A stretch of DNA of 14,608 nt from Verrucomicrobiota bacterium (GTDB lineage: Bacteria > Verrucomicrobiota > Verrucomicrobiia > Chthoniobacterales > UBA10450). A model generated the notes under the pieces. It did not search any database and had not been told where the DNA came from. It was given only the letters and a program-made list of their open reading frames with translations. Location: positions 1 through 14,608 of the forward strand of contig QHOD01000009.1 in NCBI GenBank assembly GCA_003218615.1, in the 5' to 3' direction. Below, in pieces: positions 6,403-13,445 of the stretch. Both the position numbers and the translations under genes were made by a program. Numbering within the stretch: position 1 is the first letter of the stretch; every line of letters starts with the position of its first letter.

Positions 6403-8010
6403 TCTGCGTCGACGTACCAAAATCATCACGATAATTGCAGTGATCGTTACACCCGCACACACCTTCGCAAACAGCTCGCCACGACGGACGTAAAACGTTA
6501 GTTCGCCGTCAGTCGGAACCTTGATCTCGCCCGTGAGTACGCCTTCGGTAAATGTGCCGCCCGTCTCGTCTTGCAATATTTGCGTCACTCGGCCGAACTC
6601 GTTCACAAAACAGGTGACTCCGGTGTTGGCCGCTCGCGCCATTGGCCGGCGCGTTTCAACGCAGCGGAAAATAGCGTTCGCCAAATGCTGTTGCGAACCG
6701 GCCGAATGTAAAAACCATGCGTCGTTTGTGACGTTCACGAGCAGGTTTGCGCCGCGAAGCACGAATTGTCGGGCCAAATTGCCGATGGTGTCTTCAAAGC
6801 AAATCAATGGCGCGATCTCTACGCCATTCGTCAGGCGAAACAGAGTATAATCCCGGCCGACATCAAAATCACCCGGCACCCACCTGCTCGCCACCGCAGC
6901 GAAAAGCGGAAACGAATGTCGCAGCGGAATGTATTCACCGAACGGCACGAGATGCACCTTGCGGTAAATTTGCATTTGATGCGTGCCGCCCGAAATCAAA
7001 ACCGCGGCGTTGTAATCATGTCGATCTTCCACATCGAGCGTACCCAGCAGCAGATCCGTTTTTGACGACGCGGAAAACTCGGTAACGAATTGGTTGCTTT
7101 CGGTGTTCGGACCGCGCACCGGGTCGGGCATGGAGCTCTCCGGCCAGATCAGCACATCGGGTGGGGGACTGGACCGGAGCGCGAGATCGCTCAGCCGCGA
7201 AAAGCGCGCGAAAATTTGGGCGCTAAATTGCGGATCGAATTTTTCCTGTTGCGGAATGTCCGCTTGCACGGCTGCGACGCGAAGAGGTTTCGCTACTTGT
7301 CGATTCTGCACGCTGTAGAGGCCAAACGCACAAAGCCCCACCATTCCAGCCAAAGTGAGCGTAAAGTCGAAATGCGGTCGCATTTCACGCGTCCGTGCTT
7401 CGAAATACAAACGGAGCGGCGTTGTCAGGGCAATGACGTTCCCAAACACGACCACGAACGACAAGCCGGTCACGCCCGTGAATTCCGCGATTTGGATGAG
7501 CGGCCAGGTGCCGTGCAGGGCGACGCCAAGCCCGTTCCAGCCGAAACCACTGAACAGCCAGCCGCGAACCCATTCGTGAGCGACCCACGCGCTCGCCCCG
7601 AGGAATGCGATCCGCAAATTCCGGTGTGAAATCAGAAAATCGCGAGGCGCAATCAGGCCCACGAACCAGCTCCAAAACGCGAAGTGGACTCCGAGATATA
7701 ACGAGAGCAGTAACGATAATCCGCGCAGCCAGAAATTCTCGTATAGAACGCCCAGAGAACCGAACCAGCTAAACGTTGTTGTGAAAAAGACAATCCCGGC
7801 GACGTAGCCGAGCAGCAAATTGCGTATCCACCGCCGTTTTGCGTTTTGCCCGGAAAACCAAACCGCCGCGATGAGCGGCGTGAGCGCGATCCAGCAGAGC
7901 CAGCTTTGGTCAAACGGCGGAAAACAGGTGGCACAAAGCAGCCCGGTGGAAATCGCTGCCAGCCAAGGCCAAAACCGCAGCGCTTTGCGTAGCCAGTTCA
8001 CTGGCGTCAT
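6397..8010 (-). CDS. lnt: Apolipoprotein N-acyltransferase
   Basis: This 537-residue inner-membrane enzyme adds the third acyl chain to the N-terminal cysteine of lipoproteins, using phospholipid as donor. Hydrophobic segments fill residues about 10-235. The nitrilase-type catalytic domain follows, with the triad visible as E291 (IWPESSMPDP), K351 (YRKVHLVPFGEYIP) and C404 (PLICFEDTIG). The typical NVTNDAWF (426-433) and RAANTG (459-464) blocks are also present. A last membrane helix (VCAGVTITAIIVMIL) ends in RRRRL. Length and motifs are fully typical of the family. The start overlaps the TGA of the phosphohexomutase gene (ATGA at 8007-8010), so the two are translationally coupled. The TAG stop sits in the head of a REP-like element. 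Confidence 0.95.
   Translation of the reverse strand: MTPVNWLRKALRFWPWLAAISTGLLCATCFPPFDQSWLCWIALTPLIAAVWFSGQNAKRRWIRNLLLGYVAGIVFFTTTFSWFGSLGVLYENFWLRGLSLLLSLYLGVHFAFWSWFVGLIAPRDFLISHRNLRIAFLGASAWVAHEWVRGWLFSGFGWNGLGVALHGTWPLIQIAEFTGVTGLSFVVVFGNVIALTTPLRLYFEARTREMRPHFDFTLTLAGMVGLCAFGLYSVQNRQVAKPLRVAAVQADIPQQEKFDPQFSAQIFARFSRLSDLALRSSPPPDVLIWPESSMPDPVRGPNTESNQFVTEFSASSKTDLLLGTLDVEDRHDYNAAVLISGGTHQMQIYRKVHLVPFGEYIPLRHSFPLFAAVASRWVPGDFDVGRDYTLFRLTNGVEIAPLICFEDTIGNLARQFVLRGANLLVNVTNDAWFLHSAGSQQHLANAIFRCVETRRPMARAANTGVTCFVNEFGRVTQILQDETGGTFTEGVLTGEIKVPTDGELTFYVRRGELFAKVCAGVTITAIIVMILVRRRRL
7019..7028 (+). repeat. TGTCGATCTT motif, copy 6
   Basis: Preceded by A, inside lnt. In the gene's frame it encodes EDRH of LDVEDRHDYN, a loop between conserved blocks. 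Confidence 0.6.
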
Positions 8011-9980
8011 TTACTCAGACGCGACTGAGCATCCTTTTGCAACCAATCCCAGAGACGATCGAGTTTCTCTCCGACTTCCGCTTTGATTTGCTTAAGCTCT
8101 GCAGAATCGATTTTGCCTTTTTGCGGCCGGCGTTGTGCGAACAGGTAATATTTGATCTTTGGTTCGGTCCCTGAGGGACGGACCGCAATCCGCGTTCCGT
8201 CGTCTAACTCGAAGATCGACATCTTCTCTTTCGGAATTTCGTCGCCTTCGACGTCTTTGATCTCGTCGGTTTCAAAATTTCTGATGCTCGTCACTTTTGA
8301 GCCAAGCACTTCTGATAACGGGTCGGTGGCGTACGATTCGGCCAGGCGCGCAATTTTGTTTGCGCCTTCCGCGCCCTCGAAGACGAGCGAACCGTTTTTC
8401 TCCACGAAGTAGCCGAACGTCGCGAAGATTTCATCGAGCAATTGGTCCACCGTCTGGCCGCGCGACTTGGCATAAGCAGCGACTTCGCAAAACATGATCA
8501 CGGCGCCGTTGCCGTCCTTGTCGCGAACGAAATCGGCGCCGCTATAGCCGTAGCTTTCTTCGCCGCCAAAGACGTAAAACGACGAGTGATCAAGACGAAG
8601 CCGCCGTGTTTCATCTTCGGAAAGATCGACATACTTTTGTCGCAGCTTTTCGGGAATCGCGCGTTCGTATTTGCCCAGCTTCGCGCCGATGTATTTGAAG
8701 CCGGTCAATGTCTCGACGCAGCGCAGGCCATAATGTTCCGCGATCGCTTTCTGCAGATCGGTGGTAACAAACGTTTTGATGATCACGGCGCGCGCTGCGT
8801 TTTTCTTATTGAGAATCCCCTCATCGAACAGCGTCTTTGTGCGGTAGTAAGCGAGCAGCGAGCCGATTTGATTTCCGGTCAGCAATTTCATTTTGCCGTC
8901 CTTTGCACGAACCGCGGCGCCCATGCGGTCACAGTCCGGATCGGTCGCCACCACAAGATCGGCATTTTCTTTTTCAGCAAGATCAATCGCCATGGTTAAT
9001 GCCTCGGCATTCTCCGGGTTCGGCGATTTCACTGTTGGGAATCGGCCATCGAAACGATCTTGTTCTGGCAACACTGTGAAATTGAAGCCGAGCCGTTTCA
9101 GCATCGGTTTGATCATCACCCGGCCAGTTCCGTGGAGCGGCGAATAAACGATGCGCAGCGATTTCGCTCGCGGAATAATCCGGGGATCCAGAATCAGCGT
9201 CTCGAGCCGCTCCATATAAGCCTCGTCGATTTCTTTGCCGATCGTCGTCACTCTCCCTTGTCGATCTTTCGGCAGCGGCGTAAAGGTTTCGGTCGTAATC
9301 GCGTTTACTTTGGCGATGATTCCGCTTGCGTGCGGTTCGATCACTTGCGCACCGTCGCTGAAATAAACTTTATAGCCGTTATCGTAGGGCGGGTTGTGAC
9401 TTGCCGTGATCACGATGCCTGCGCTGGCCTTGAGATAGCGAACGGCAAAGGAAAGCTCCGGCACCGAACGCGGTCCATCGAACACGCATGCGTCGCAACC
9501 GTTATCGGCCGCAACCTTGGCGGCAAGCTCGGCGAATTCCTTCGAGAAAAAGCGCGGGTCATGTGCGATCACGATTTTTGGTTTCGCTGAGATTTTGTTG
9601 CGTTGGTTCCAGTCATGCAGATAAGCGACCAATCCTCGCGTCGCCCGGCTGATGTTGAAGAAATTCATGGCGTTGGTCCCGACGCATGGAAATTCCGGCC
9701 GTTCGTCTTCACGCGAGCTGCCACGCTCCGCTTTCGTCACGATTTTACCGATGGTGCGACCGCGAAGACCGCCCGTTCCAAATGCAAGCGTCTGATAAAA
9801 ACGATCGTTTAATTCGGGCCATTCATCGGCTTCCGCAAGCTCCTCGACCGCTCGCAAATAAAGATCGGACGGCGCACCGGTGAGCAGCGTGCGAATATTC
9901 TTCGCTGTCGATTCCATCAACTGCTGGTCGGCAGCCGCATGCTCGATTTTCGAATTCAGCTCTTCAACGTTTCCTGGCAT
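8007..9980 (-). CDS. Phosphoglucomutase/phosphomannomutase (alpha-D-phosphohexomutase)
   Basis: This 657-residue enzyme interconverts hexose 1- and 6-phosphates via a phosphoserine. The four active-site loops are present: phosphoserine loop TASHNPP (S194), metal loop ATDPDCDR (D347, D349, D351), sugar loop GGEESYG (473-479) and phosphate loop RPSGTEPK (601-608). An N-terminal FGTGGLRG (67-74) is typical of the longer PgcA/PGM2-like branch, whose members are usually 560-600 residues. The extra length lies in the N-terminal lead, the linker near residues 85-98 and the C-terminus. The sugar specificity cannot be fixed from sequence. ATG at 9980 is used; ATG at residue 22 is an alternative. It is followed by lnt with an ATGA overlap. 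Confidence 0.93.
   Translation of the reverse strand: MPGNVEELNSKIEHAAADQQLMESTAKNIRTLLTGAPSDLYLRAVEELAEADEWPELNDRFYQTLAFGTGGLRGRTIGKIVTKAERGSSREDERPEFPCVGTNAMNFFNISRATRGLVAYLHDWNQRNKISAKPKIVIAHDPRFFSKEFAELAAKVAADNGCDACVFDGPRSVPELSFAVRYLKASAGIVITASHNPPYDNGYKVYFSDGAQVIEPHASGIIAKVNAITTETFTPLPKDRQGRVTTIGKEIDEAYMERLETLILDPRIIPRAKSLRIVYSPLHGTGRVMIKPMLKRLGFNFTVLPEQDRFDGRFPTVKSPNPENAEALTMAIDLAEKENADLVVATDPDCDRMGAAVRAKDGKMKLLTGNQIGSLLAYYRTKTLFDEGILNKKNAARAVIIKTFVTTDLQKAIAEHYGLRCVETLTGFKYIGAKLGKYERAIPEKLRQKYVDLSEDETRRLRLDHSSFYVFGGEESYGYSGADFVRDKDGNGAVIMFCEVAAYAKSRGQTVDQLLDEIFATFGYFVEKNGSLVFEGAEGANKIARLAESYATDPLSEVLGSKVTSIRNFETDEIKDVEGDEIPKEKMSIFELDDGTRIAVRPSGTEPKIKYYLFAQRRPQKGKIDSAELKQIKAEVGEKLDRLWDWLQKDAQSRLSK
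8212..8221 (-). repeat. TGTCGATCTT motif, copy 7
   Basis: The minus-strand copy is preceded by A, inside the phosphohexomutase gene. It encodes MSIF of EKMSIFELDD. Confidence 0.6.
8622..8631 (-). repeat. TGTCGATCTT motif, copy 8
   Basis: The minus-strand copy is preceded by A, inside the phosphohexomutase gene and 410 bp from copy 7. It encodes YVDLS, in a different frame from copy 7. Confidence 0.6.
9259..9268 (+). repeat. TGTCGATCTT motif, copy 9
   Basis: Preceded by T, antisense inside the phosphohexomutase gene, where the complement encodes KDRQ of LPKDRQGRV. This is the last exact copy; none is seen from here to the right end. Confidence 0.6.
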
Positions 9981-10007
9981 CGCGCTGTCAACTGTTCTGC
10001 GATGGAC

Positions 10008-10022
10008 TCGCTTTGCAAGCGA
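10008..10022. other. Small hairpin upstream of the phosphohexomutase gene
   Basis: TCGCTT-TGC-AAGCGA forms a perfect 6-bp stem in the 94-bp gap between the OCD-family gene and the phosphohexomutase start. There is no T-run on either strand, so it is not a convincing terminator. The gap probably holds a promoter or leader, but I could not identify boxes. Confidence 0.3.
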
Positions 10023-10074
10023 ATGTGGCTGGGTGTTAACCGTTGATTGCGCAGATCACGCGGGTCGACGCCAA

Positions 10075-11010
10075 TTACTGACCTCCGACTTCTGGTCTCT
10101 GATTTCTATTTTCCGTAACCGATCGGTAAACCACCAGCGCCGCAGCAATGTCTTCCACCGCCATACCGAGAGATTTAAAAATTGTCGTCTCGTTTTCGCG
10201 GGGCGGGATTTTGCTGGCGAATGCTTCGCCGAGCTCGGCATAAATTTTCGCGCCGGAAAGAATGACGTCACCGGATTCTTTCATCGTTGCTTCGCGCGAA
10301 TCGACAAAGACGACGCTTTTTGTCATTGCGTCATCGTCCAACTCGCGCCAATCGGGTCGACACGCTCCGACGGCGTTGACATGACAACCAGGCTTTAGCC
10401 ATGAACCTTTTAACACTGCTGTCTTAGAATTTGTCGCCGTCACGACGACATCGGCGCCCCGCACGGCTTCTTCGGCCGACATCGCTTTCGCGCCAACCTC
10501 TTTCGCGAAACACTCCGCATGCGCAGCGGTTGGACTCCAAACGCGAATTTCCTCGAACCGCCTCACAAGTTTTAACGCCTCAACATGACTCCGGGCTTGG
10601 ACGCCGCTGCCAAGAATTGCCAGAATCTTTGCATCGGGCGAAGCGAGAAGTTTCGTCGCCGCAGCTGAAACTGCCGCGGTGCGCATTTCTGTGATTAGTG
10701 TGCCGTCCATAACCGCCAGCGGCGCGCCGATTTCGGGATCGACCAAAAAAATCGTCGCCATGTGCGTCGGAATTCCGCGCTCTGCATTGGTCGCATAGAA
10801 CGTGACGATCTTTATGCCAAGTCCTTCAGAAGTCAGAGCCGGCATCATTCCGAAAAACCCGCCCGGCGGATCGACCGTGATAACCGAGCGGACAGGCTGG
10901 GTCACTTTTCCCGCCGAGAAATCGATTAGCGCTTTTTCCATCGCGGGAATCAAGTCTTCCATCTGCAGACGCTGACGCACTTGTTCTTCGTCGAGAAAAA
11001 GCGGCTCCAT
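10075..11010 (-). CDS. Ornithine cyclodeaminase/mu-crystallin family reductase
   Basis: This 311-residue NAD(P)-dependent enzyme shows the conserved blocks GIKIVTFY (65-72, lysine K67), PLAVMDGTLITEMRTAAVSA (97-116, including R110-T111), the Rossmann loop LGSGVQARSH (133-142) and NAVGACRPDWRELDDD. The family includes ornithine cyclodeaminase, archaeal-type alanine dehydrogenase, ketimine and iminosuccinate reductases, and ectoine-pathway EutC. Motifs alone do not choose among them. The nearby serine racemase-like PLP gene recalls pathways that pair these two families (EutB/EutC, BhcB/BhcD). ATG at 11010 starts the family domain; the longer reading to 11052 translates a tandem repeat. The last 12 residues (ENRNQRPEVGGQ) come from a heptanucleotide repeat and are unlikely to be part of the fold. 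Confidence 0.88.
   Translation of the reverse strand: MEPLFLDEEQVRQRLQMEDLIPAMEKALIDFSAGKVTQPVRSVITVDPPGGFFGMMPALTSEGLGIKIVTFYATNAERGIPTHMATIFLVDPEIGAPLAVMDGTLITEMRTAAVSAAATKLLASPDAKILAILGSGVQARSHVEALKLVRRFEEIRVWSPTAAHAECFAKEVGAKAMSAEEAVRGADVVVTATNSKTAVLKGSWLKPGCHVNAVGACRPDWRELDDDAMTKSVVFVDSREATMKESGDVILSGAKIYAELGEAFASKIPPRENETTIFKSLGMAVEDIAAALVVYRSVTENRNQRPEVGGQ
10078..10112. repeat. Degenerate heptanucleotide tandem repeat
   Basis: Five contiguous 7-nt units of consensus CTGAYYT (the last more diverged) overlap the 3' end of the OCD-family gene and encode its C-terminal tail. Confidence 0.65.
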
Positions 11011-11020
11011 TAGTTTAACC

Positions 11021-11050
11021 ACGAATGAACACCAATGAACACCAATGAAC
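11021..11050. repeat. Decanucleotide tandem repeat with inverted partner
   Basis: Three units of ACCAATGAAC (first ACGAATGAAC), with a partial fourth, lie directly upstream of the OCD-family start. The flank TTAACCAC before it is mirrored by GTGGTTAT at 11093-11100, so the block lies in an imperfect inverted repeat spanning the divergent gap. Confidence 0.7.
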
Positions 11051-11108
11051 ACTAATCAGGAAGATGAAATTCGTGTCTATTCATGTGCATTAGTGGTTAT
11101 TGTTTTTC

Positions 11109-11135
11109 ATCCGTGTTATCCGTGGCATCCGTGGT
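11109..11135. repeat. Nonanucleotide tandem repeat
   Basis: Three contiguous units of ATCCGTGKY end at the proposed GTG start of the FAD monooxygenase. The last unit supplies that GTG. Confidence 0.65.
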
Positions 11136-12351
11136 TGAAAAACTGGAGACGCGTTGCGTAGTCGTAGGCGGCGGGCCGGCGGGTATGATGGCCGGTTACC
11201 TGCTCGCGCGCGCCGGCGTGGATGTGGCTGTCTTGGAAACGCATGCTGATTTCAATCGCGATTTCCGCGGCGACACCATTCATCCCTCCACGCTGGAGTT
11301 GATGCACGAGCTTGGGTTGCTCGATGAATTCCTGAAACAGCCGCATCAGGAAGTTCGAGAACTGCGCGGTGTCATTAATGGGCAGGTCGTGCCGATCGCT
11401 GATTTCACCAAGCTCCCTACACGTTGCAAGTTCATCGCGTTCATGCCGCAATGGGATTTCCTGAATTTTCTCTCCAGTCACGCGAAACGTTTTCCAAGTT
11501 TCCAATTGCATGTGCAAACTGAGGTTGTCGATTTGTTGATTGAGAATGAGCGAGTAAAGGGAGTTCGCGCAAAAACTCCGCGCGCCGAAATAGAAATGCG
11601 CGCGGACCTCGTCATCGGCGCGGATGGGCGACACTCAACCGTTCACACTCGCGGCGGATTTGAACGGCGCGAATTTGGCGTGCCGATTGATGTGCTCTGG
11701 ATGCGTATCTCAAAGAAGAAGGATGACCCGGAACAATCGTTCGGCTTTTTTCAGCACGGCAAACTGCTCGTGCTGCTCGATCGCGGCGATTACTGGCAAT
11801 GCGGCTTCGTGATTCCGAAGGGCGGGTTCAGTGAGATCAAAGCGAACGGACTAGCACAATTTCAAAATGACATTGTGAGCTTCGCCGGATTTCTGCGCGA
11901 CCGAGTGGACGAGTTGGATGACTGGTCAAAAATCAAATTGCTCACAGTTCAAATCAATCGGCTGCGCGATTGGTGCCGCGAAGGATTGCTTTGTATCGGC
12001 GATTCTGCGCATGCGATGTCGCCGGCAGGCGGCGTCGGGATTAATCTCGCGATTCAAGATGCCGTTGCCACGGCCAATCTACTCGCGGAAAAATTGCGAA
12101 ACGGTCCGGTTTCCGTGGCCGATTTGCGACAAGTGCAGCTGCGGCGCGAATGGCCGACGCAGCTGATCCAAGGAATGCAGGTGTTCATTCATCGGCACGT
12201 AGTTACTGGCCAAGCATCGGGACGACGCAATTCGTTGCCCTTTGTGCTTCGCATGCTGAAATGGTTTCCAATTCTGCGGCAAATTCCGGCCCGTTTCATC
12301 GGCCTCGGCCCGCGCCCCGAACATTTCCGTAGTCCAAGCGTAGGCCCATAA
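11131..12351 (+). CDS. FAD-dependent monooxygenase (UbiH/PHBH-like)
   Basis: This 406-residue flavoprotein has the three group A hydroxylase fingerprints: the dinucleotide loop VVGGGPAG (11-18) followed by the E35 region, the DG motif VIGADGRHST (161-170), and the GD motif LCIGDSAHAMSPAGGVGINLAIQD (287-310). It should use NAD(P)H and oxygen to hydroxylate an aromatic or similar small substrate; which one is not evident. FRGDTIHPSTLELMHELGLL (45-64) is typical of a broadly distributed, poorly characterised bacterial branch. I prefer GTG at 11131 because it begins right before the Rossmann strand. An upstream ATG at 11083 would translate the nonanucleotide repeat into the extra leader MCISGYCFSSVLSVAS. 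It is followed 13 bp later by the PLP dehydratase, probably as one transcript. Confidence 0.88.
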   Translation: MVEKLETRCVVVGGGPAGMMAGYLLARAGVDVAVLETHADFNRDFRGDTIHPSTLELMHELGLLDEFLKQPHQEVRELRGVINGQVVPIADFTKLPTRCKFIAFMPQWDFLNFLSSHAKRFPSFQLHVQTEVVDLLIENERVKGVRAKTPRAEIEMRADLVIGADGRHSTVHTRGGFERREFGVPIDVLWMRISKKKDDPEQSFGFFQHGKLLVLLDRGDYWQCGFVIPKGGFSEIKANGLAQFQNDIVSFAGFLRDRVDELDDWSKIKLLTVQINRLRDWCREGLLCIGDSAHAMSPAGGVGINLAIQDAVATANLLAEKLRNGPVSVADLRQVQLRREWPTQLIQGMQVFIHRHVVTGQASGRRNSLPFVLRMLKWFPILRQIPARFIGLGPRPEHFRSPSVGP

Positions 12352-12364
12352 CCCATAGTGTGTC

Positions 12365-13318
12365 ATGTCAATCGACCTCGATAGAATTCGCGCCGCGCAT
12401 GAGCGAATTCGTTCGTTCATTCGTCGCACGCCGGTGTTGACGAGTGAGCGACTGAACGACGCCAGCGGGGCGTCGCTGTTCTTTAAGGGCGAAAATTTCC
12501 AGAAGATCGGCGCGTTTAAGGCGCGCGGCGCCACGAATGCAGTCTTTTCGCTCGATGATGCGATAGCGCAGCGCGGTGTGGCAACGCATTCGTCCGGTAA
12601 TCACGGCACAGCGTTGGCGCGCGCAGCGAAACTGCGCGGTATTCCTGCGCATATCGTCATGCCTTCCAATTCGGCAAAGGTAAAGATCCGCGCAGTCCAG
12701 AGCTATGGCGCGCAGGTTGTCTTTTGCGAACCCACAGAAGAGGCGCGTGAATCGACATGCGCAGAAGTAATCAAAAAAACCGACGCGACGTTGGTTCACT
12801 CGTTTGAAAACGAGGACGTGATAGCGGGGCAGGGGACAGCCGCGATGGAATTACTCGAAGAGGCTGCCGATCTCGATGTATTAATGTGCCCAGTCGGCGG
12901 TGGTGGATTGCTTGCCGGCACAGCGATCGCGGCAAAATCGATGCAACCGGAAATCAAGGTGATTGCTGTCGAGCCGGCGAATGCTGATGATGCCGCGCAA
13001 TCATTTCGCGCCGGACGGCGGATCGTGACTGAAAAGAAATTTACTATCGCCGATGGACTGCGCACGAATGTCGGCGAACCAAATTTTGCGATCATCCAAC
13101 GTTACGTGGACGACATTGTGACCGTGAGCGAGGAAGCGATCGTCTCAGCGATGCGCACGATTTGGGAAACCATGAAGATCATCGTCGAGCCCTCCGCAGC
13201 TGTGCCGTACGCAGCGATTCTCGAACGTGTGATCGATGTGAATGGACGACGCGTGGGGATTATTCTTACCGGCGGCAATGTGGATCTCGACGCCTTGCCA
13301 TGGAACCCAACGCGGTAG
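12365..13318 (+). CDS. Serine racemase / threo-3-hydroxyaspartate dehydratase-like PLP enzyme
   Basis: This 317-residue fold-type II PLP enzyme has lysine K52 in ENFQKIGAFKARGA, the SSGNHG loop (76-81), the PVGGGGLLAG phosphate loop (176-185) and C-terminal LTGGNVD. The divalent-metal triad of eukaryotic-type serine racemases appears as E203, A207 and D209 in EPANADDAAQS. That site and the GAFK motif mark the subgroup containing serine racemase, L-threo-3-hydroxyaspartate ammonia-lyase and BhcB, rather than biosynthetic threonine deaminase. There is no ACT domain. It differs clearly from the paralogue at 1.0-2.0 kb, which lacks the Asp. It lies 13 bp after the FAD monooxygenase with no obvious Shine-Dalgarno. 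The stop TAG forms part of a GTAG head of a REP-like element. Confidence 0.9.
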   Translation: MSIDLDRIRAAHERIRSFIRRTPVLTSERLNDASGASLFFKGENFQKIGAFKARGATNAVFSLDDAIAQRGVATHSSGNHGTALARAAKLRGIPAHIVMPSNSAKVKIRAVQSYGAQVVFCEPTEEARESTCAEVIKKTDATLVHSFENEDVIAGQGTAAMELLEEAADLDVLMCPVGGGGLLAGTAIAAKSMQPEIKVIAVEPANADDAAQSFRAGRRIVTEKKFTIADGLRTNVGEPNFAIIQRYVDDIVTVSEEAIVSAMRTIWETMKIIVEPSAAVPYAAILERVIDVNGRRVGIILTGGNVDLDALPWNPTR

Positions 13319-13367
13319 GAACATCGCCGGGTGATGTCCGAACGGCGCGGAGCGCCGGCGCTGCCAC
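13315..13367. repeat. REP-like inverted doublet after the PLP gene
   Basis: GTAG (13315-13318, containing the stop TAG) is followed by a hairpin with arms ACATC (13321-13325) and GATGT (13333-13337). A second palindromic block follows: CGGCGC-GGA-GCGCCG (13343-13357), overlapping the perfect palindrome AGCGCCGGCGCT (13351-13362). It is closed on the minus strand by a GTGG head (13367-13364). It may also act as a weak terminator, since five T residues follow at 13373-13377. Confidence 0.45.
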
Positions 13368-13445
13368 AGATATTTTTGTGTAAATCAGGGAACCATTTTC
13401 CCCGCTCAAACCGAAACCTGTGTACAAAACTGGAGTTTAATTTAT

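Noticed and set aside
9060..9590. Long plus-strand open frame opposite the phosphohexomutase gene (and similar ones at 7090-7629 and 8442-8999)
   Set aside because: These lie antisense to enzymes with complete catalytic motifs. Their translations are Arg/His-rich without domain signatures, as expected for shadows in GC-rich DNA.
11116..11634. Minus-strand open frame antisense to the FAD monooxygenase
   Set aside because: It is contradicted by the intact FAD fingerprints on the plus strand.
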